This document shows positions 21,721 through 29,026 of a DNA stretch of 36,014 bases, in pieces. A program made the translations under genes and the position numbers. Below the pieces are notes generated by a model. It did no database searches, had not been told where the DNA came from, and was given only the letters and a program-made list of their open reading frames with translations. Source of the DNA: Candidatus Saccharimonadota bacterium. Its GTDB lineage: Bacteria; Patescibacteriota; Saccharimonadia; Saccharimonadales; JAGQNJ01. Numbering within the stretch: position 1 is the stretch's first letter; every line of letters starts with the position of its first letter. The DNA lies in NCBI GenBank assembly GCA_020428405.1, contig JAGQMZ010000005.1:1-36014 (forward strand). Direction: 5' to 3'.

Positions 21721-23730
21721 ATGGATCACCACGAACATCATAGTCACTCGAACCAAGGTGAGCACGATCACGACAAACATGCTGGCCATAGCCCAGACAT
21801 GTTCAAGCAGAAATTTTGGTTGTCATTCTTTTTAACACTCCCTGTTCTATACTTTTCACAGACCATACAAGATTTACTTGGATATAAAGCTATTACATTC
21901 AATGGTAGTGAGTACATACCAGCAATATTTGGTATCTTCATATTCTTCTATGGTGGCTTGGTATTTCTAAAGAGCGCCAAAACTGAGCTTGCATCGAGAA
22001 AACCCGGCATGATGACGCTTATATCGCTAGCAATTAGTGTCGCTTTTGTTTATAGCTCACTTATAACGCTAAACATAGTTGATGGCATGGACTTTTGGTG
22101 GGAGTTGGCCTCACTGGTCACTATTATGTTGCTCGGGCACTGGCTGGAGATGGCATCAGTCATGAATGCACAAGGGGCATTAAACGAGCTTGCAAAACTA
22201 CTTCCGGATGAGGCTGAGCGAATAATTAAAGATGGTACGGAAAAAGTAGCGGTTTCTGAGCTAGAGGTTGGCGACAGAGTGTTGGTTCGGCCAGGTGCTC
22301 AAATTCCTGTTGATGGAACTGTTATTAAGGGCGAGTCCAAGGTGAACGAGTCGATGCTCACCGGTGAGTCAAAGCCAGTCGATAAATCTAAAGATGATAA
22401 TTTGGCAGCTGGGACAGTCAACGGCAGCGGTTCATTAACTATGAAAGTAACGAAGGTCGGTAACGACACTGCTCTTGCAGGGATTATGCGACTTGTCTCT
22501 GACGCACAGTCCAGTAAGTCGAAGACACAGTTATTAGCAGATAAGGCAGCTGCTTACCTTTTCTACATTGCCCTAGGTGCCGCTTTTGTTACAGCAATTG
22601 GCTGGTCAGCTGCAGGAGAGTCAAGCGGTTATGTTTTAGAGCGAGTAGTGACTGTTCTCATAATAGCTTGCCCTCATGCACTTGGCTTGGCTATTCCGCT
22701 CGTTACTGCAATTTCAACCAGTAAAGCGGCTAGTGCAGGTGTCATAGTGCGTGAACGCAGCGCCCTTGAACTTTCTCGAAATGTGGACGTCGTGCTATTC
22801 GATAAAACCGGAACTTTAACAACTGGCGAACAAGGCGTTGTCGATATTATTACTGATAATGAAGAAGAATTGCTCGCTATTGCTGCTGGTATTGAAAACG
22901 ACTCAGAACACCCCATAGCTCGAGCAATAATTGCGAAAGCAGAAGACAAGAAAATTAAACCCAAGCTTGCTAAGAATTTCAGCGCACTCGAAGGCCGTGG
23001 TGCTAAGGCATCGATCGGTAAAGACACCTACTCAATTGGTGGGCCTCAGCTTCTCAAAGAAAAGAAAGTTTCTTTGAATAAAGATCTATTAACTGCAACG
23101 GAAAAGGCTCATAAAAACGGCCAAACTGTCGTGTATGTACTTAAGGAAAAAGAAGTCTTCGGGTCTATCATGATTACCGATATAATTCGACCTGAATCTA
23201 AATCAGCAGTTGCATTCTTGCAGAGTTCTGGCAAGAAAGTAGCCATTGTAACAGGAGATTCAGAAGGCGTCGCTAAGTGGGTTGCAAGCGAGTTGCACAT
23301 TGATGAGTATCACGCTGAGGTATTACCAGAAAATAAAGCTGCGGTTGTTAAGCAAATGCAGTCTGATGGATCAAAGGTTGCTTTTGTTGGCGATGGCGTA
23401 AACGACGCACCTGCACTTACGACTGCCGATGTTGGAATCGCCATAGGAGCAGGAACGGATGTGGCGATTGAGTCTGCTGGAATTGTGCTTGCCAGCAGTA
23501 ACCCGCAAGGAGTAGCCAAAATCATCAACCTATCGAAGGCTACGTATCGTAAAATGCAGCAGAACTTGGTCTGGGCAACAGGCTACAACGTCATTGCAAT
23601 ACCTCTTGCTGCTGGTGCTCTAGCTGGGGTTGGCTTTGTACTGTCGCCAGCTATTGGAGCAGTTTTAATGTCATTATCGACAATTATCGTTGCATTTAAT
23701 GCTCAATTACTAAGAACTAAGGAGGTGTGA
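21721..23730 (+). CDS. copB: Copper-translocating P1B-type ATPase (CPH type, CopB-like)
   Basis: This 669-aa pump exports copper (or silver) using ATP. The first 27 residues are His-rich (MDHHEHHSHSN and onward) in place of a CxxC HMA domain. The membrane ion site is CPH (Cys317-His319, in IIACPHALGLAIP), which defines the CopB-like P1B-3 class. The phosphorylation site is DKTGTLTTG (Asp361). SEHPIARAI and GDGVNDAPAL complete the nucleotide and hinge regions, and TGES (in MLTGESKPV) is the actuator. Length is normal. It is co-transcribed with csoR and the anchored protein that follows. Confidence 0.95.
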   Translation: MDHHEHHSHSNQGEHDHDKHAGHSPDMFKQKFWLSFFLTLPVLYFSQTIQDLLGYKAITFNGSEYIPAIFGIFIFFYGGLVFLKSAKTELASRKPGMMTLISLAISVAFVYSSLITLNIVDGMDFWWELASLVTIMLLGHWLEMASVMNAQGALNELAKLLPDEAERIIKDGTEKVAVSELEVGDRVLVRPGAQIPVDGTVIKGESKVNESMLTGESKPVDKSKDDNLAAGTVNGSGSLTMKVTKVGNDTALAGIMRLVSDAQSSKSKTQLLADKAAAYLFYIALGAAFVTAIGWSAAGESSGYVLERVVTVLIIACPHALGLAIPLVTAISTSKAASAGVIVRERSALELSRNVDVVLFDKTGTLTTGEQGVVDIITDNEEELLAIAAGIENDSEHPIARAIIAKAEDKKIKPKLAKNFSALEGRGAKASIGKDTYSIGGPQLLKEKKVSLNKDLLTATEKAHKNGQTVVYVLKEKEVFGSIMITDIIRPESKSAVAFLQSSGKKVAIVTGDSEGVAKWVASELHIDEYHAEVLPENKAAVVKQMQSDGSKVAFVGDGVNDAPALTTADVGIAIGAGTDVAIESAGIVLASSNPQGVAKIINLSKATYRKMQQNLVWATGYNVIAIPLAAGALAGVGFVLSPAIGAVLMSLSTIIVAFNAQLLRTKEV

Positions 23731-23731
23731 A

Positions 23732-24571
23732 ATGGAAAAGCAAGAAACTATGAAAGATGTACCTGAGAACGAAGTGGCATCAAAATCTAATAAGAAAAGC
23801 TGGTTCATTAAAGGTGGTATCGTCGCTCTGGCGCTATTACTCTTTAGTGGAGGGTACTATGGCTATCTTTACGCATCGACCCCATCGCATTTACGAAATC
23901 CTGAGTTTGAGCATTATCACTTCAGAACACAGATTATTGTTGATGGCACATCCGTTGACTTTTCAGAAGAAGAATTCCAACAAGATACTCCGGGTACATG
24001 TAGCGTTGAAGTAAGCGGTACACCTATAGACTTTCATGACAATACTGATCAGATGACGCACATCCATTGGGATGGCATAACTGGTGGTGAGTTTTTGAAA
24101 TATTATGGATGGAACTTTATTGGTGGTAGCGATGACAGTCTAGGACGCAGGCATGACGAAGGGTTTATGCGAATGCATAGCGTCGAGCGTTTCGGTAATT
24201 TATTGCCAGACATTTCCGAAGGCTCAAATTTCTATGTCTACACTGGCGACGCAGATGGCTATGAGCAAAAGAACTGGGATGACTTTCTAAGCCAGGATCT
24301 GGAAGTGTTTTTTGGTAAGAACAGTAGCTTGAGCAAGGACGAGCAAGCATCGTTACTAGAAAAGATATTCTTCCCTAAAGCATACGCACATGGTAGTGAA
24401 GTAGACGAGCACATAGTAGAAAGCGATAAAACCGAAGAAGAACTAACTCGCATCAATAATCTTATTGGTAACGTCGTAATCTTTGTTCAAGACACCGAGC
24501 CAACTGAGCAACAGATTCAAGAGCGATTCGCCAATCTAGTTCCACTTAGCGATAGTGTTTGTGGAGGTTAA
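23732..24571 (+). CDS. Unrecognised His-rich anchored extracytoplasmic protein of the copper operon
   Basis: No family recognised. The 279-aa protein has a charged cytoplasmic start, one transmembrane helix (about residues 24-48) and a large outside domain. The outside part has possible metal ligands: EHYH (His61, His63), His102, THIHW (His110, His112), His141, MRMH (Met146, Met148, His149), His220 and His227, plus two Cys (90 and 277) that could form a disulfide. Two similar blocks open with strand-rich HYHFRTQIIVDG and MTHIHWDGITGG. A very strong Shine-Dalgarno (AGGAGGTG) overlaps the copB stop, so it is the third gene of the operon. It could accept, buffer or oxidise copper released by CopB. 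That role is inferred from context. Confidence 0.75.
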   Translation: MEKQETMKDVPENEVASKSNKKSWFIKGGIVALALLLFSGGYYGYLYASTPSHLRNPEFEHYHFRTQIIVDGTSVDFSEEEFQQDTPGTCSVEVSGTPIDFHDNTDQMTHIHWDGITGGEFLKYYGWNFIGGSDDSLGRRHDEGFMRMHSVERFGNLLPDISEGSNFYVYTGDADGYEQKNWDDFLSQDLEVFFGKNSSLSKDEQASLLEKIFFPKAYAHGSEVDEHIVESDKTEEELTRINNLIGNVVIFVQDTEPTEQQIQERFANLVPLSDSVCGG

Positions 24572-24589
24572 GCAGTTTCTGTCTGTATT

Positions 24590-24622
24590 TTAGTTTCAAC
24601 AAGAAGTACGGTGGCCCTCCAA
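24590..24622 (+). repeat. Right 33-nt direct repeat of the copper module
   Basis: Partner of 21301-21333 with three mismatches. It begins 19 nt after the stop of the anchored protein, so the pair frames exactly the csoR-copB-anchored protein unit. Confidence 0.7.
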
Positions 24623-24647
24623 TTCAACTATGCAATAATTTCTCAAC

Positions 24648-25124
24648 TTAACTTATCTTGTCATCAAGCTTAGTCAGATGAATGAGCTTCCAAGCTAACG
24701 ACGATGAACTTGTTCTCCTCATCAGTTCCTGACTATTATTTTGAGACAGAACATTTAGACTACCTTCCCAAACTATAGTTCTATCTAATATCACAAGCTT
24801 TCTGTGTAAGTTCTTTGTAAAGATAACTTGTATTCCTAGTTCTAGTAGTGAAGATAGCGCGTGCTGGGCATCTATCTTCATGAAACCTTTATGTTCATTA
24901 GGATCTCTAGTATTAATTATTACCTTAACTCGGTTACTTTTTAGTTCAGTTAGTAATGGTAGTAATTTGGTTAGTCTTGTCTTTGTTATGAAGGGACTTT
25001 CAATGATTACTTCAGCTCTCACTTTCTTTAAGTCTTTAGTTAGTTTTTGGTAAAACTGGGTTTGGTCATATAAATCAGCATCTAGATAGGTGTTGTTGGT
25101 GAGTTTAGTGAGTAGGTCTAGCAT
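24648..25124 (-). CDS. PLD-superfamily nuclease-like protein (single HKD motif)
   Basis: This 158-aa protein has one phospholipase D motif: HRKLVILDRTIVWEGSLN, with His, Lys and Asp in place and the trailing GSLN. Before it comes EVIIESPFITKTRLTKLLPLL, the usual strand-helix lead. Single-HKD proteins of this kind dimerise and often act as nucleases or serve as C-terminal domains of helicases. ATG 25124 has a good Shine-Dalgarno (GAGGAG) lying inside the decayed gene tail upstream, whose stop (25118-25120) overlaps this start. It was therefore once the second gene of a coupled pair. A partial domain cut from a larger protein is the alternative. Confidence 0.75.
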   Translation of the reverse strand: MLDLLTKLTNNTYLDADLYDQTQFYQKLTKDLKKVRAEVIIESPFITKTRLTKLLPLLTELKSNRVKVIINTRDPNEHKGFMKIDAQHALSSLLELGIQVIFTKNLHRKLVILDRTIVWEGSLNVLSQNNSQELMRRTSSSSLAWKLIHLTKLDDKIS

Positions 25125-25260
25125 TGTGACTCCTCACTATCACTATTCATGATATCTTTAAGTTGTTGTATATCTATTTCATCTAAGTCTTCTTCACCAA
25201 GAAAAGTTCCATTAACGTACTTCCTCCCCAGCCAAACTTATTTTCAACTAATGCAATCAA
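25118..25260 (-). pseudogene. Decayed 3' gene tail, copy A
   Basis: On the minus strand the frame encodes KYVNGTFLGEEDLDEIDIQ and QLKDIMNSDSEESQC, then stop, but there is no start and a frameshift lies near 25220 (the part before reads ENKFGW in another frame). The same tail occurs at 26420-26560 with about 80 percent similarity. It overlaps the PLD gene start by 7 nt, a normal operon junction, so the lost gene was the PLD gene's partner. The identity of the parent gene is unknown. Confidence 0.6.
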
Positions 25261-25333
25261 ACTTTTACAGATGAGGGATTTTGTTGTGGTCGTTTGAGTC
25301 GTATTTGGGATTCGAACTATTAGCATAAGAAAA

Positions 25334-25362
25334 TTGACTTAATCGTATCAGCGTGATACGTT
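25334..25362 (+). promoter_or_regulatory. fic promoter with a perfect palindrome operator
   Basis: TTGACT (25334-25339), 17 nt, TACGTT (25357-25362), then 8 nt to ATG 25371. A perfect inverted repeat CGTATCA-GCG-TGATACG (25344-25360) fills the spacer and enters the -10. A further half site TGATACG lies just inside the gene (25376-25382). The protein's own winged-helix domain is the obvious candidate to bind it. Confidence 0.7.
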
Positions 25363-25370
25363 TAACATAT

Positions 25371-26411
25371 ATGAATGATACGAATAAAAATATACTGTCT
25401 CTGTTCCATAAAGAAACCCATTTTAGTTCCTCGGAGGTACATAGTAAGCTTAAGGACGTATCTCTAGTTACTGTAAAACGTCGACTATCAGAACTAACTG
25501 ATATAGGTTTACTTGAACAAACGGGAGCGGGTAGGTCAATAAAGTATACCCTTTCTAAGAGCGGTATTTTATTAAAACCCTTTGACGTAAAAGCTTATCT
25601 TTTAAAAGATCCTGATAGCCGAGAAGGTAGTGATACATTCAACTATGATCTTTTCGACAAACCTTATATTGCATTGTTTTCTGAAGACGAGATAAGTCAA
25701 CTGGATGCTGCTACAACTAATTTTCATAATAATGCTAAACACACTGATCCAGGTGTACATAGTAAAGAATTGTTACGTTTTATTATTGAATTCTCATGGA
25801 AGACATCGCAAATTGAGGGTAATACATACGATCTTCTCTCAACTGAACGTCTTCTGCGTTTTGGTGAAAAATCAAAGAAAAACACTGAATTTGAAACTCA
25901 GATGATACTTAACCAAAAGGAAGCGCTAGAGTCTATCTTGAAAAATCTAAGTAGTTGGAAAAAACCTACTGTCTCCCAACTTGAACAACTCCATACTAAA
26001 GTAGGTAAAGATCTTGATATTACTCGAAACCTACGTAAAGGACTCATAGGTATAACTGGCACTAACTATCGCCCACTTGATAATGAATTTCAGATTAGAG
26101 AAGCTCTGGATAAATTGTTTAAATGGATCCAATCAACAGACAACTTTTATGAAAAATCATTATTATGTGTTCTTGGCATAAGCTATATACAACCATTCGT
26201 TGACGGCAACAAAAGAACTAGCAGATTAATAGGGAATGCTATTCTTCTAAGCGGAGGCTTAGCTCCACTTTCATATCGAAGCGTTGACGATAAGGACTAC
26301 AAAGAAGCTATGTTGGTATTCTACGAGCAAAATAGTATAGTTCCGTTCAAAAAGCTTTTCATTGAACAATATAAATTTGCCACAACAAACTATAATATAT
26401 CAACCGATTAA
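25371..26411 (+). CDS. Fic family protein with N-terminal winged helix and altered catalytic motif
   Basis: This 346-aa protein begins with a DNA-binding winged helix (about residues 8-65, SSSEVHSKLKDVSLVTVKRRLSEL). A Fic domain follows. The inhibitory-helix motif (S/T)xxxE(G/N) is present as TSQIEG (Thr145-Gly150). The core motif reads IQPFVDGNKRTSR: the catalytic His of HPFxDGN is Gln274 (CAA), and the glycine after the Asn is Lys as in Doc-like proteins. Fic enzymes transfer AMP or other phosphate groups; loss of His should greatly reduce that. The protein may instead work as a regulator. The frame has a GTG at 25353, but that lies inside the operator. Flanked by two copies of a decayed gene tail. 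Confidence 0.88.
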   Translation: MNDTNKNILSLFHKETHFSSSEVHSKLKDVSLVTVKRRLSELTDIGLLEQTGAGRSIKYTLSKSGILLKPFDVKAYLLKDPDSREGSDTFNYDLFDKPYIALFSEDEISQLDAATTNFHNNAKHTDPGVHSKELLRFIIEFSWKTSQIEGNTYDLLSTERLLRFGEKSKKNTEFETQMILNQKEALESILKNLSSWKKPTVSQLEQLHTKVGKDLDITRNLRKGLIGITGTNYRPLDNEFQIREALDKLFKWIQSTDNFYEKSLLCVLGISYIQPFVDGNKRTSRLIGNAILLSGGLAPLSYRSVDDKDYKEAMLVFYEQNSIVPFKKLFIEQYKFATTNYNISTD

Positions 26412-26419
26412 TCATTTTT

Positions 26420-26560
26420 TCATGGTACTTCACTATTCATCATATCTTTAAGTTGTTGGATAGCTATCTCATCCATCAACTCTTCATCTGAAAAAGTTTG
26501 ATTAACGTACTTGCCTCTCCAGCCAGTATTTTGAAGACAGTCTCAATCCTTTGTTTCAAA
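26420..26560 (-). pseudogene. Decayed 3' gene tail, copy B
   Basis: The minus-strand frame encodes NTGWRGKYVNQTFSDEELMD, then EIAIQQLKDMMNSEVP and a stop at 26420-26422. Upstream the frame breaks (a TGA, with the likely continuation RIETVFK in another frame). It is a paralogue of copy A at 25118-25260. No PLD gene follows this copy; the convergent fic gene ends 9 nt beyond its stop. Confidence 0.6.
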
Positions 26561-26568
26561 TGAACTTA

Positions 26569-26844
26569 CTACAGATTTTCTAGAGGTACGCCAGTCTTTT
26601 CAGAAACTTTACGTGCCCAAGAGAGAAGTTTTTCAAATTGATGATCACGTGAAGCCTGTTCAGTTTCGTATTTATCAATACGACTTATAAAGCCATCGAT
26701 AGTATTTACTAAGCTGTCATATTTCTTGTCAAGTGTATCAAGTCGGCTATTAACTTCATCGAATTGTACCGATACTTGGGACATGAAATCTTTTACGATT
26801 CCTATAACTTCATCAATGTCATTTCGTGTTGCCATGTTGCTCAT
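26569..26844 (-). CDS. Small coiled-coil protein, 91 aa
   Basis: Family not recognised. Almost the whole chain is predicted coiled coil (DEVIGIVKDFMSQVSVQFDEVNSRLDTLDKKYDSL in heptads), ending in LSWARKVSEKTGVPLENL, a short helix-turn segment. Similar short coiled-coil proteins are common on CPR and phage-like elements, but this is memory, not a search. TATAAT (26856-26851) abuts an ATG at 26850; the next ATG, 26844, is 6 nt after the -10 and is preferred, the same spacing as in csoR. Confidence 0.6.
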   Translation of the reverse strand: MSNMATRNDIDEVIGIVKDFMSQVSVQFDEVNSRLDTLDKKYDSLVNTIDGFISRIDKYETEQASRDHQFEKLLSWARKVSEKTGVPLENL

Positions 26845-26881
26845 AGTCATATTATATCACTCCTACACAAATAATAGCTAA

Positions 26882-26906
26882 GGTTCGAATCCCTCCACCC
26901 CAGCCA
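26882..26906 (+). repeat. Right attachment-site repeat (tRNA 3' end copy)
   Basis: Matches 20715-20739 at 23 of 25 positions. The two changes turn the acceptor 3' strand CGTCCCA into CACCCCA, which would pair with TGGGGTG, a common tRNA-Gln acceptor. It ends in GCCA like the gene copy. No other tRNA parts precede it. Confidence 0.7.
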
Positions 26907-26996
26907 AGTACAGCACAATAATTTAAAGACCGGGTTAGTGACCATTACATAGTTAAGCATTTGGGTTCTCGCTAGGATAATATTAACGCTTTGTCA

Positions 26997-27356
26997 TTAC
27001 TCGTCTAAACCATCTTCAATTCGTCTAAGCTCATAGGCCGTAGTTGCAATTGAAAACATTTCTAAAATAAATTCAGCACCCCTTTCAAAAACAATGTCGG
27101 GTTTAATGCGGCCTTCTTCTATATTTACGGTCATGGCAGATGCTAGGGATCCTATCATTTCCTGCAAATGAGGGTTTTCTTCTAAAATCTTCTTGGCATT
27201 AATATTGCCTTCAACGTGACCAGTGTTTCCGTCTTCTACAACTTGGCCACGTTCAGCTCTACGGCTAACAATACTACGGTATTGAGCCCATGCTTCATCT
27301 AGTTCATCAGCACTGGGAATTAATAGAAAATCTCTAGTACTACCTCTTTCAGTCAT
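26997..27356 (-). CDS. Hypothetical protein, 119 aa
   Basis: Family not recognised. It is a soluble acidic helical protein: SADELDEAWAQYRSIVSRRAERG, a polar linker, then AKKILEENPHLQEMIGSLASAM and FILEMFSIATTAYELRRIEDGLDE. It has no Cys and no membrane segment. The start ATG 27356 is 6 nt after TATAAT (27368-27363) without Shine-Dalgarno. It is the first gene outside the island on this side. Confidence 0.65.
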   Translation of the reverse strand: MTERGSTRDFLLIPSADELDEAWAQYRSIVSRRAERGQVVEDGNTGHVEGNINAKKILEENPHLQEMIGSLASAMTVNIEEGRIKPDIVFERGAEFILEMFSIATTAYELRRIEDGLDE

Positions 27357-27438
27357 ACCTTAATTATACTTCGCATGCTCAATACAAACATGAGCATAAT
27401 TATGTTATCTGACGTTCTAGGTCCAGACTCTAAACTTA

Positions 27439-27555
27439 TTAATCTTGAAAAACTCTTTTTGCAAAGAAAGCAATTGCCAAAACTAAAATTGTAAGGCCTA
27501 GCATCTTATAACTTACAACCGAGTGTTCAACTGATACGTGAGCAAAATAATCCAT
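27439..27555 (-). CDS. Possible 38-aa single-pass membrane peptide
   Basis: A short frame encodes MDYFAHVSVEHSVVSYK followed by a hydrophobic helix (MLGLTILVLAIAFFAKRVF) and QD. It starts 39 nt after the 49-aa gene and could be co-transcribed. There is no Shine-Dalgarno; a TATGTT ends 4 nt before the ATG. The membrane pattern is the only support. Confidence 0.35.
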   Translation of the reverse strand: MDYFAHVSVEHSVVSYKMLGLTILVLAIAFFAKRVFQD

Positions 27556-27594
27556 AATAAACATACTGTACTACAAAATCAAATGCGAATATTA

Positions 27595-27744
27595 TTATAA
27601 GTATTGTTTTTGTTTCTTTGGCTGTTTTTTGCGTATTGTTAGTCTTTTATATTTTTTGTCCCATAACTGATTATCGTCTTCAACAACATAAGACAACCAT
27701 GCCGCATCTTTTGTCGGTAAGCCGTATACTTGATAAGTCTTCAT
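27595..27744 (-). CDS. Small basic hypothetical protein, 49 aa
   Basis: A short frame starts at ATG 27744 with an excellent Shine-Dalgarno (GGGGAGGTG, 5 nt spacer). It encodes MKTYQVYGLPTKDAAWLSYV, then VEDDNQLWDKKYKRLTIRKK and a Lys/Gln-rich tail. The strong ribosome site and typical composition make it likely real. The fold is a strand pair followed by a basic tail, possibly nucleic-acid binding. No family recognised. Confidence 0.65.
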   Translation of the reverse strand: MKTYQVYGLPTKDAAWLSYVVEDDNQLWDKKYKRLTIRKKQPKKQKQYL

Positions 27745-27818
27745 AATTACACCTCCCCAAATGCAATTAATTTACGCTACATTTTTATATTAAATAATAT
27801 AGCTTTGGTCTGCAGTGC

Positions 27819-27851
27819 TAATTGTCACCATTTTTAAAAGATAATTGTCAC
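27819..27851. repeat. Two 10-nt direct repeats spaced 23 bp
   Basis: TAATTGTCAC occurs at 27819-27828 and 27842-27851, just past the ackA stop and upstream of the 49-aa gene on the minus strand. The spacing is about two helical turns, as for a regulator binding side. The distance to the 49-aa start (75-100 nt) fits an upstream activator site. Function inferred only. Confidence 0.4.
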
Positions 27852-27853
27852 AT

Positions 27854-29026
27854 TTATACATTTTTTGCTTGCTTAATCATTTGTGAATTTTCCTGAGAAT
27901 GTAGAACGATTATTTTTCCTGCATGGTTTGATTTACTGACAACAACTGGTAGTTCAGGAGAGAACACCTTACTGTTTGCCGCATGATCAATAATTAACCC
28001 AAGATACATTAGATTTGCTGCTATACGTTGACGTATTTTGTGTGATCGTTCACCAATGGTGCCAGCGAATACTACAGCATCTACACCCCCCATAGCTGCT
28101 GACATTGCGCCAATAGCTTGTTGAATTTTGTAAACGAAAATCTCAAGTGCTAGTTTTGCGCGAGAATCAGATTCTTCTTGCTCAAGTAAATCCCTAACGT
28201 CGCTCGATGTTCCACTTAGACCAAGTAAACCACTCTGCATATTAAAGTAATCGTGTAAATTTTGGTTTGTTAAATGTTTAGAGCGCTTAATTGATTCATA
28301 TGCTAACATATCTACGGTACCGCTTCTAGTAGCCATGACCAAACCTTCAATAGGTGAAAATCCCATAGTGCTATCAATAATCCTACCATTTTCTACGGCG
28401 GCAACACTACAACCGCCACCAAGATGACAAATGACAATCCGCTTAGATAAAAGTTTATTCGACTTTAGTTGGTTAACGGCAGACTCAAATGACAAACCGT
28501 GGTAACCAAACCTTTTTATGTCAAGTTTATTGGCATCATGCAGAGGGATACCATAATACATGGCTCGGTTTGGTTTTTCACTCAAGAAGCTACTGTCTGA
28601 CACGCCGACAAATTTAACTTTTTGAAATGTTTTTTCAAGTATTTTATGTTCGGCTAGCGTAGCGCCAATGTGCAGGGGTGCAGTCGACTCAAGACGTTCT
28701 AGGCGTTTTAACACGGCCTTTGTTAAAACATGGTTGCGCTGAAAAAACGAAGAGGGCGCAACAACTCTAAGCATAATTAAATTCAGTGTTTCTATAATGG
28801 ATTCATCTAGCTCTTTAGCAATAATATCCGGAAGCTTAGTGGCAGAAAATGTAAGATGAACCAAGCCCGCTGGTCGTGAATATGGATGATTGGATGTCGA
28901 GTATACCACCTTGTTTTTTTCATACTCAAAGTGAATGCTCAGTAATTTTTTTGCCCCCTTATAGACAGCATATTTTCTACTAGCAGAACCTGGATTTGCA
29001 ACTAATATTATCTTGTCCAGTGCCAC
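27854..29026 (-). CDS. ackA: Acetate kinase
   Basis: This 390-aa ASKHA-fold kinase makes ATP and acetate from acetyl phosphate and ADP. Signals are VANPGSASRKYAVY (N-terminal phosphate loop), FGYHGLSFESAV, VICHLGGGCSVAAVENGRIIDSTMGFSPIEGLVMATRSGTVD and AVVFAGTIGERSHKIRQRI. The start is GTG 29026, overlapping the end of xfp by 19 nt, with GAGG about 10 nt before it. The overlap shows that the two enzymes are made together, as needed for the phosphoketolase-to-acetate route. Confidence 0.96.
   Translation of the reverse strand: MALDKIILVANPGSASRKYAVYKGAKKLLSIHFEYEKNKVVYSTSNHPYSRPAGLVHLTFSATKLPDIIAKELDESIIETLNLIMLRVVAPSSFFQRNHVLTKAVLKRLERLESTAPLHIGATLAEHKILEKTFQKVKFVGVSDSSFLSEKPNRAMYYGIPLHDANKLDIKRFGYHGLSFESAVNQLKSNKLLSKRIVICHLGGGCSVAAVENGRIIDSTMGFSPIEGLVMATRSGTVDMLAYESIKRSKHLTNQNLHDYFNMQSGLLGLSGTSSDVRDLLEQEESDSRAKLALEIFVYKIQQAIGAMSAAMGGVDAVVFAGTIGERSHKIRQRIAANLMYLGLIIDHAANSKVFSPELPVVVSKSNHAGKIIVLHSQENSQMIKQAKNV

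Larger units (their letters stand above)
20740..26906. mobile_element. Putative genomic island integrated at tRNA-Gln
   Basis: The segment between tRNA-Gln and the imperfect repeat of its 3' end is about 6.2 kb. It holds accessory genes only: a YdeI/OmdA-like domain, CsoR, CPH-type ATPase, a His-rich anchored protein, a PLD domain, Fic, and decayed gene tails. The outer flanks carry housekeeping genes. No integrase, transposase or replication gene is visible inside, so it is either a decayed element or moved by an integrase elsewhere. Its first 280 bp contain scattered tRNA-like pieces, suggesting repeated insertion and deletion. Confidence 0.6.

Noticed and set aside
22674-23528. Three minus-strand frames over copB
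   Set aside because: Shadows of a well-supported P-type ATPase.
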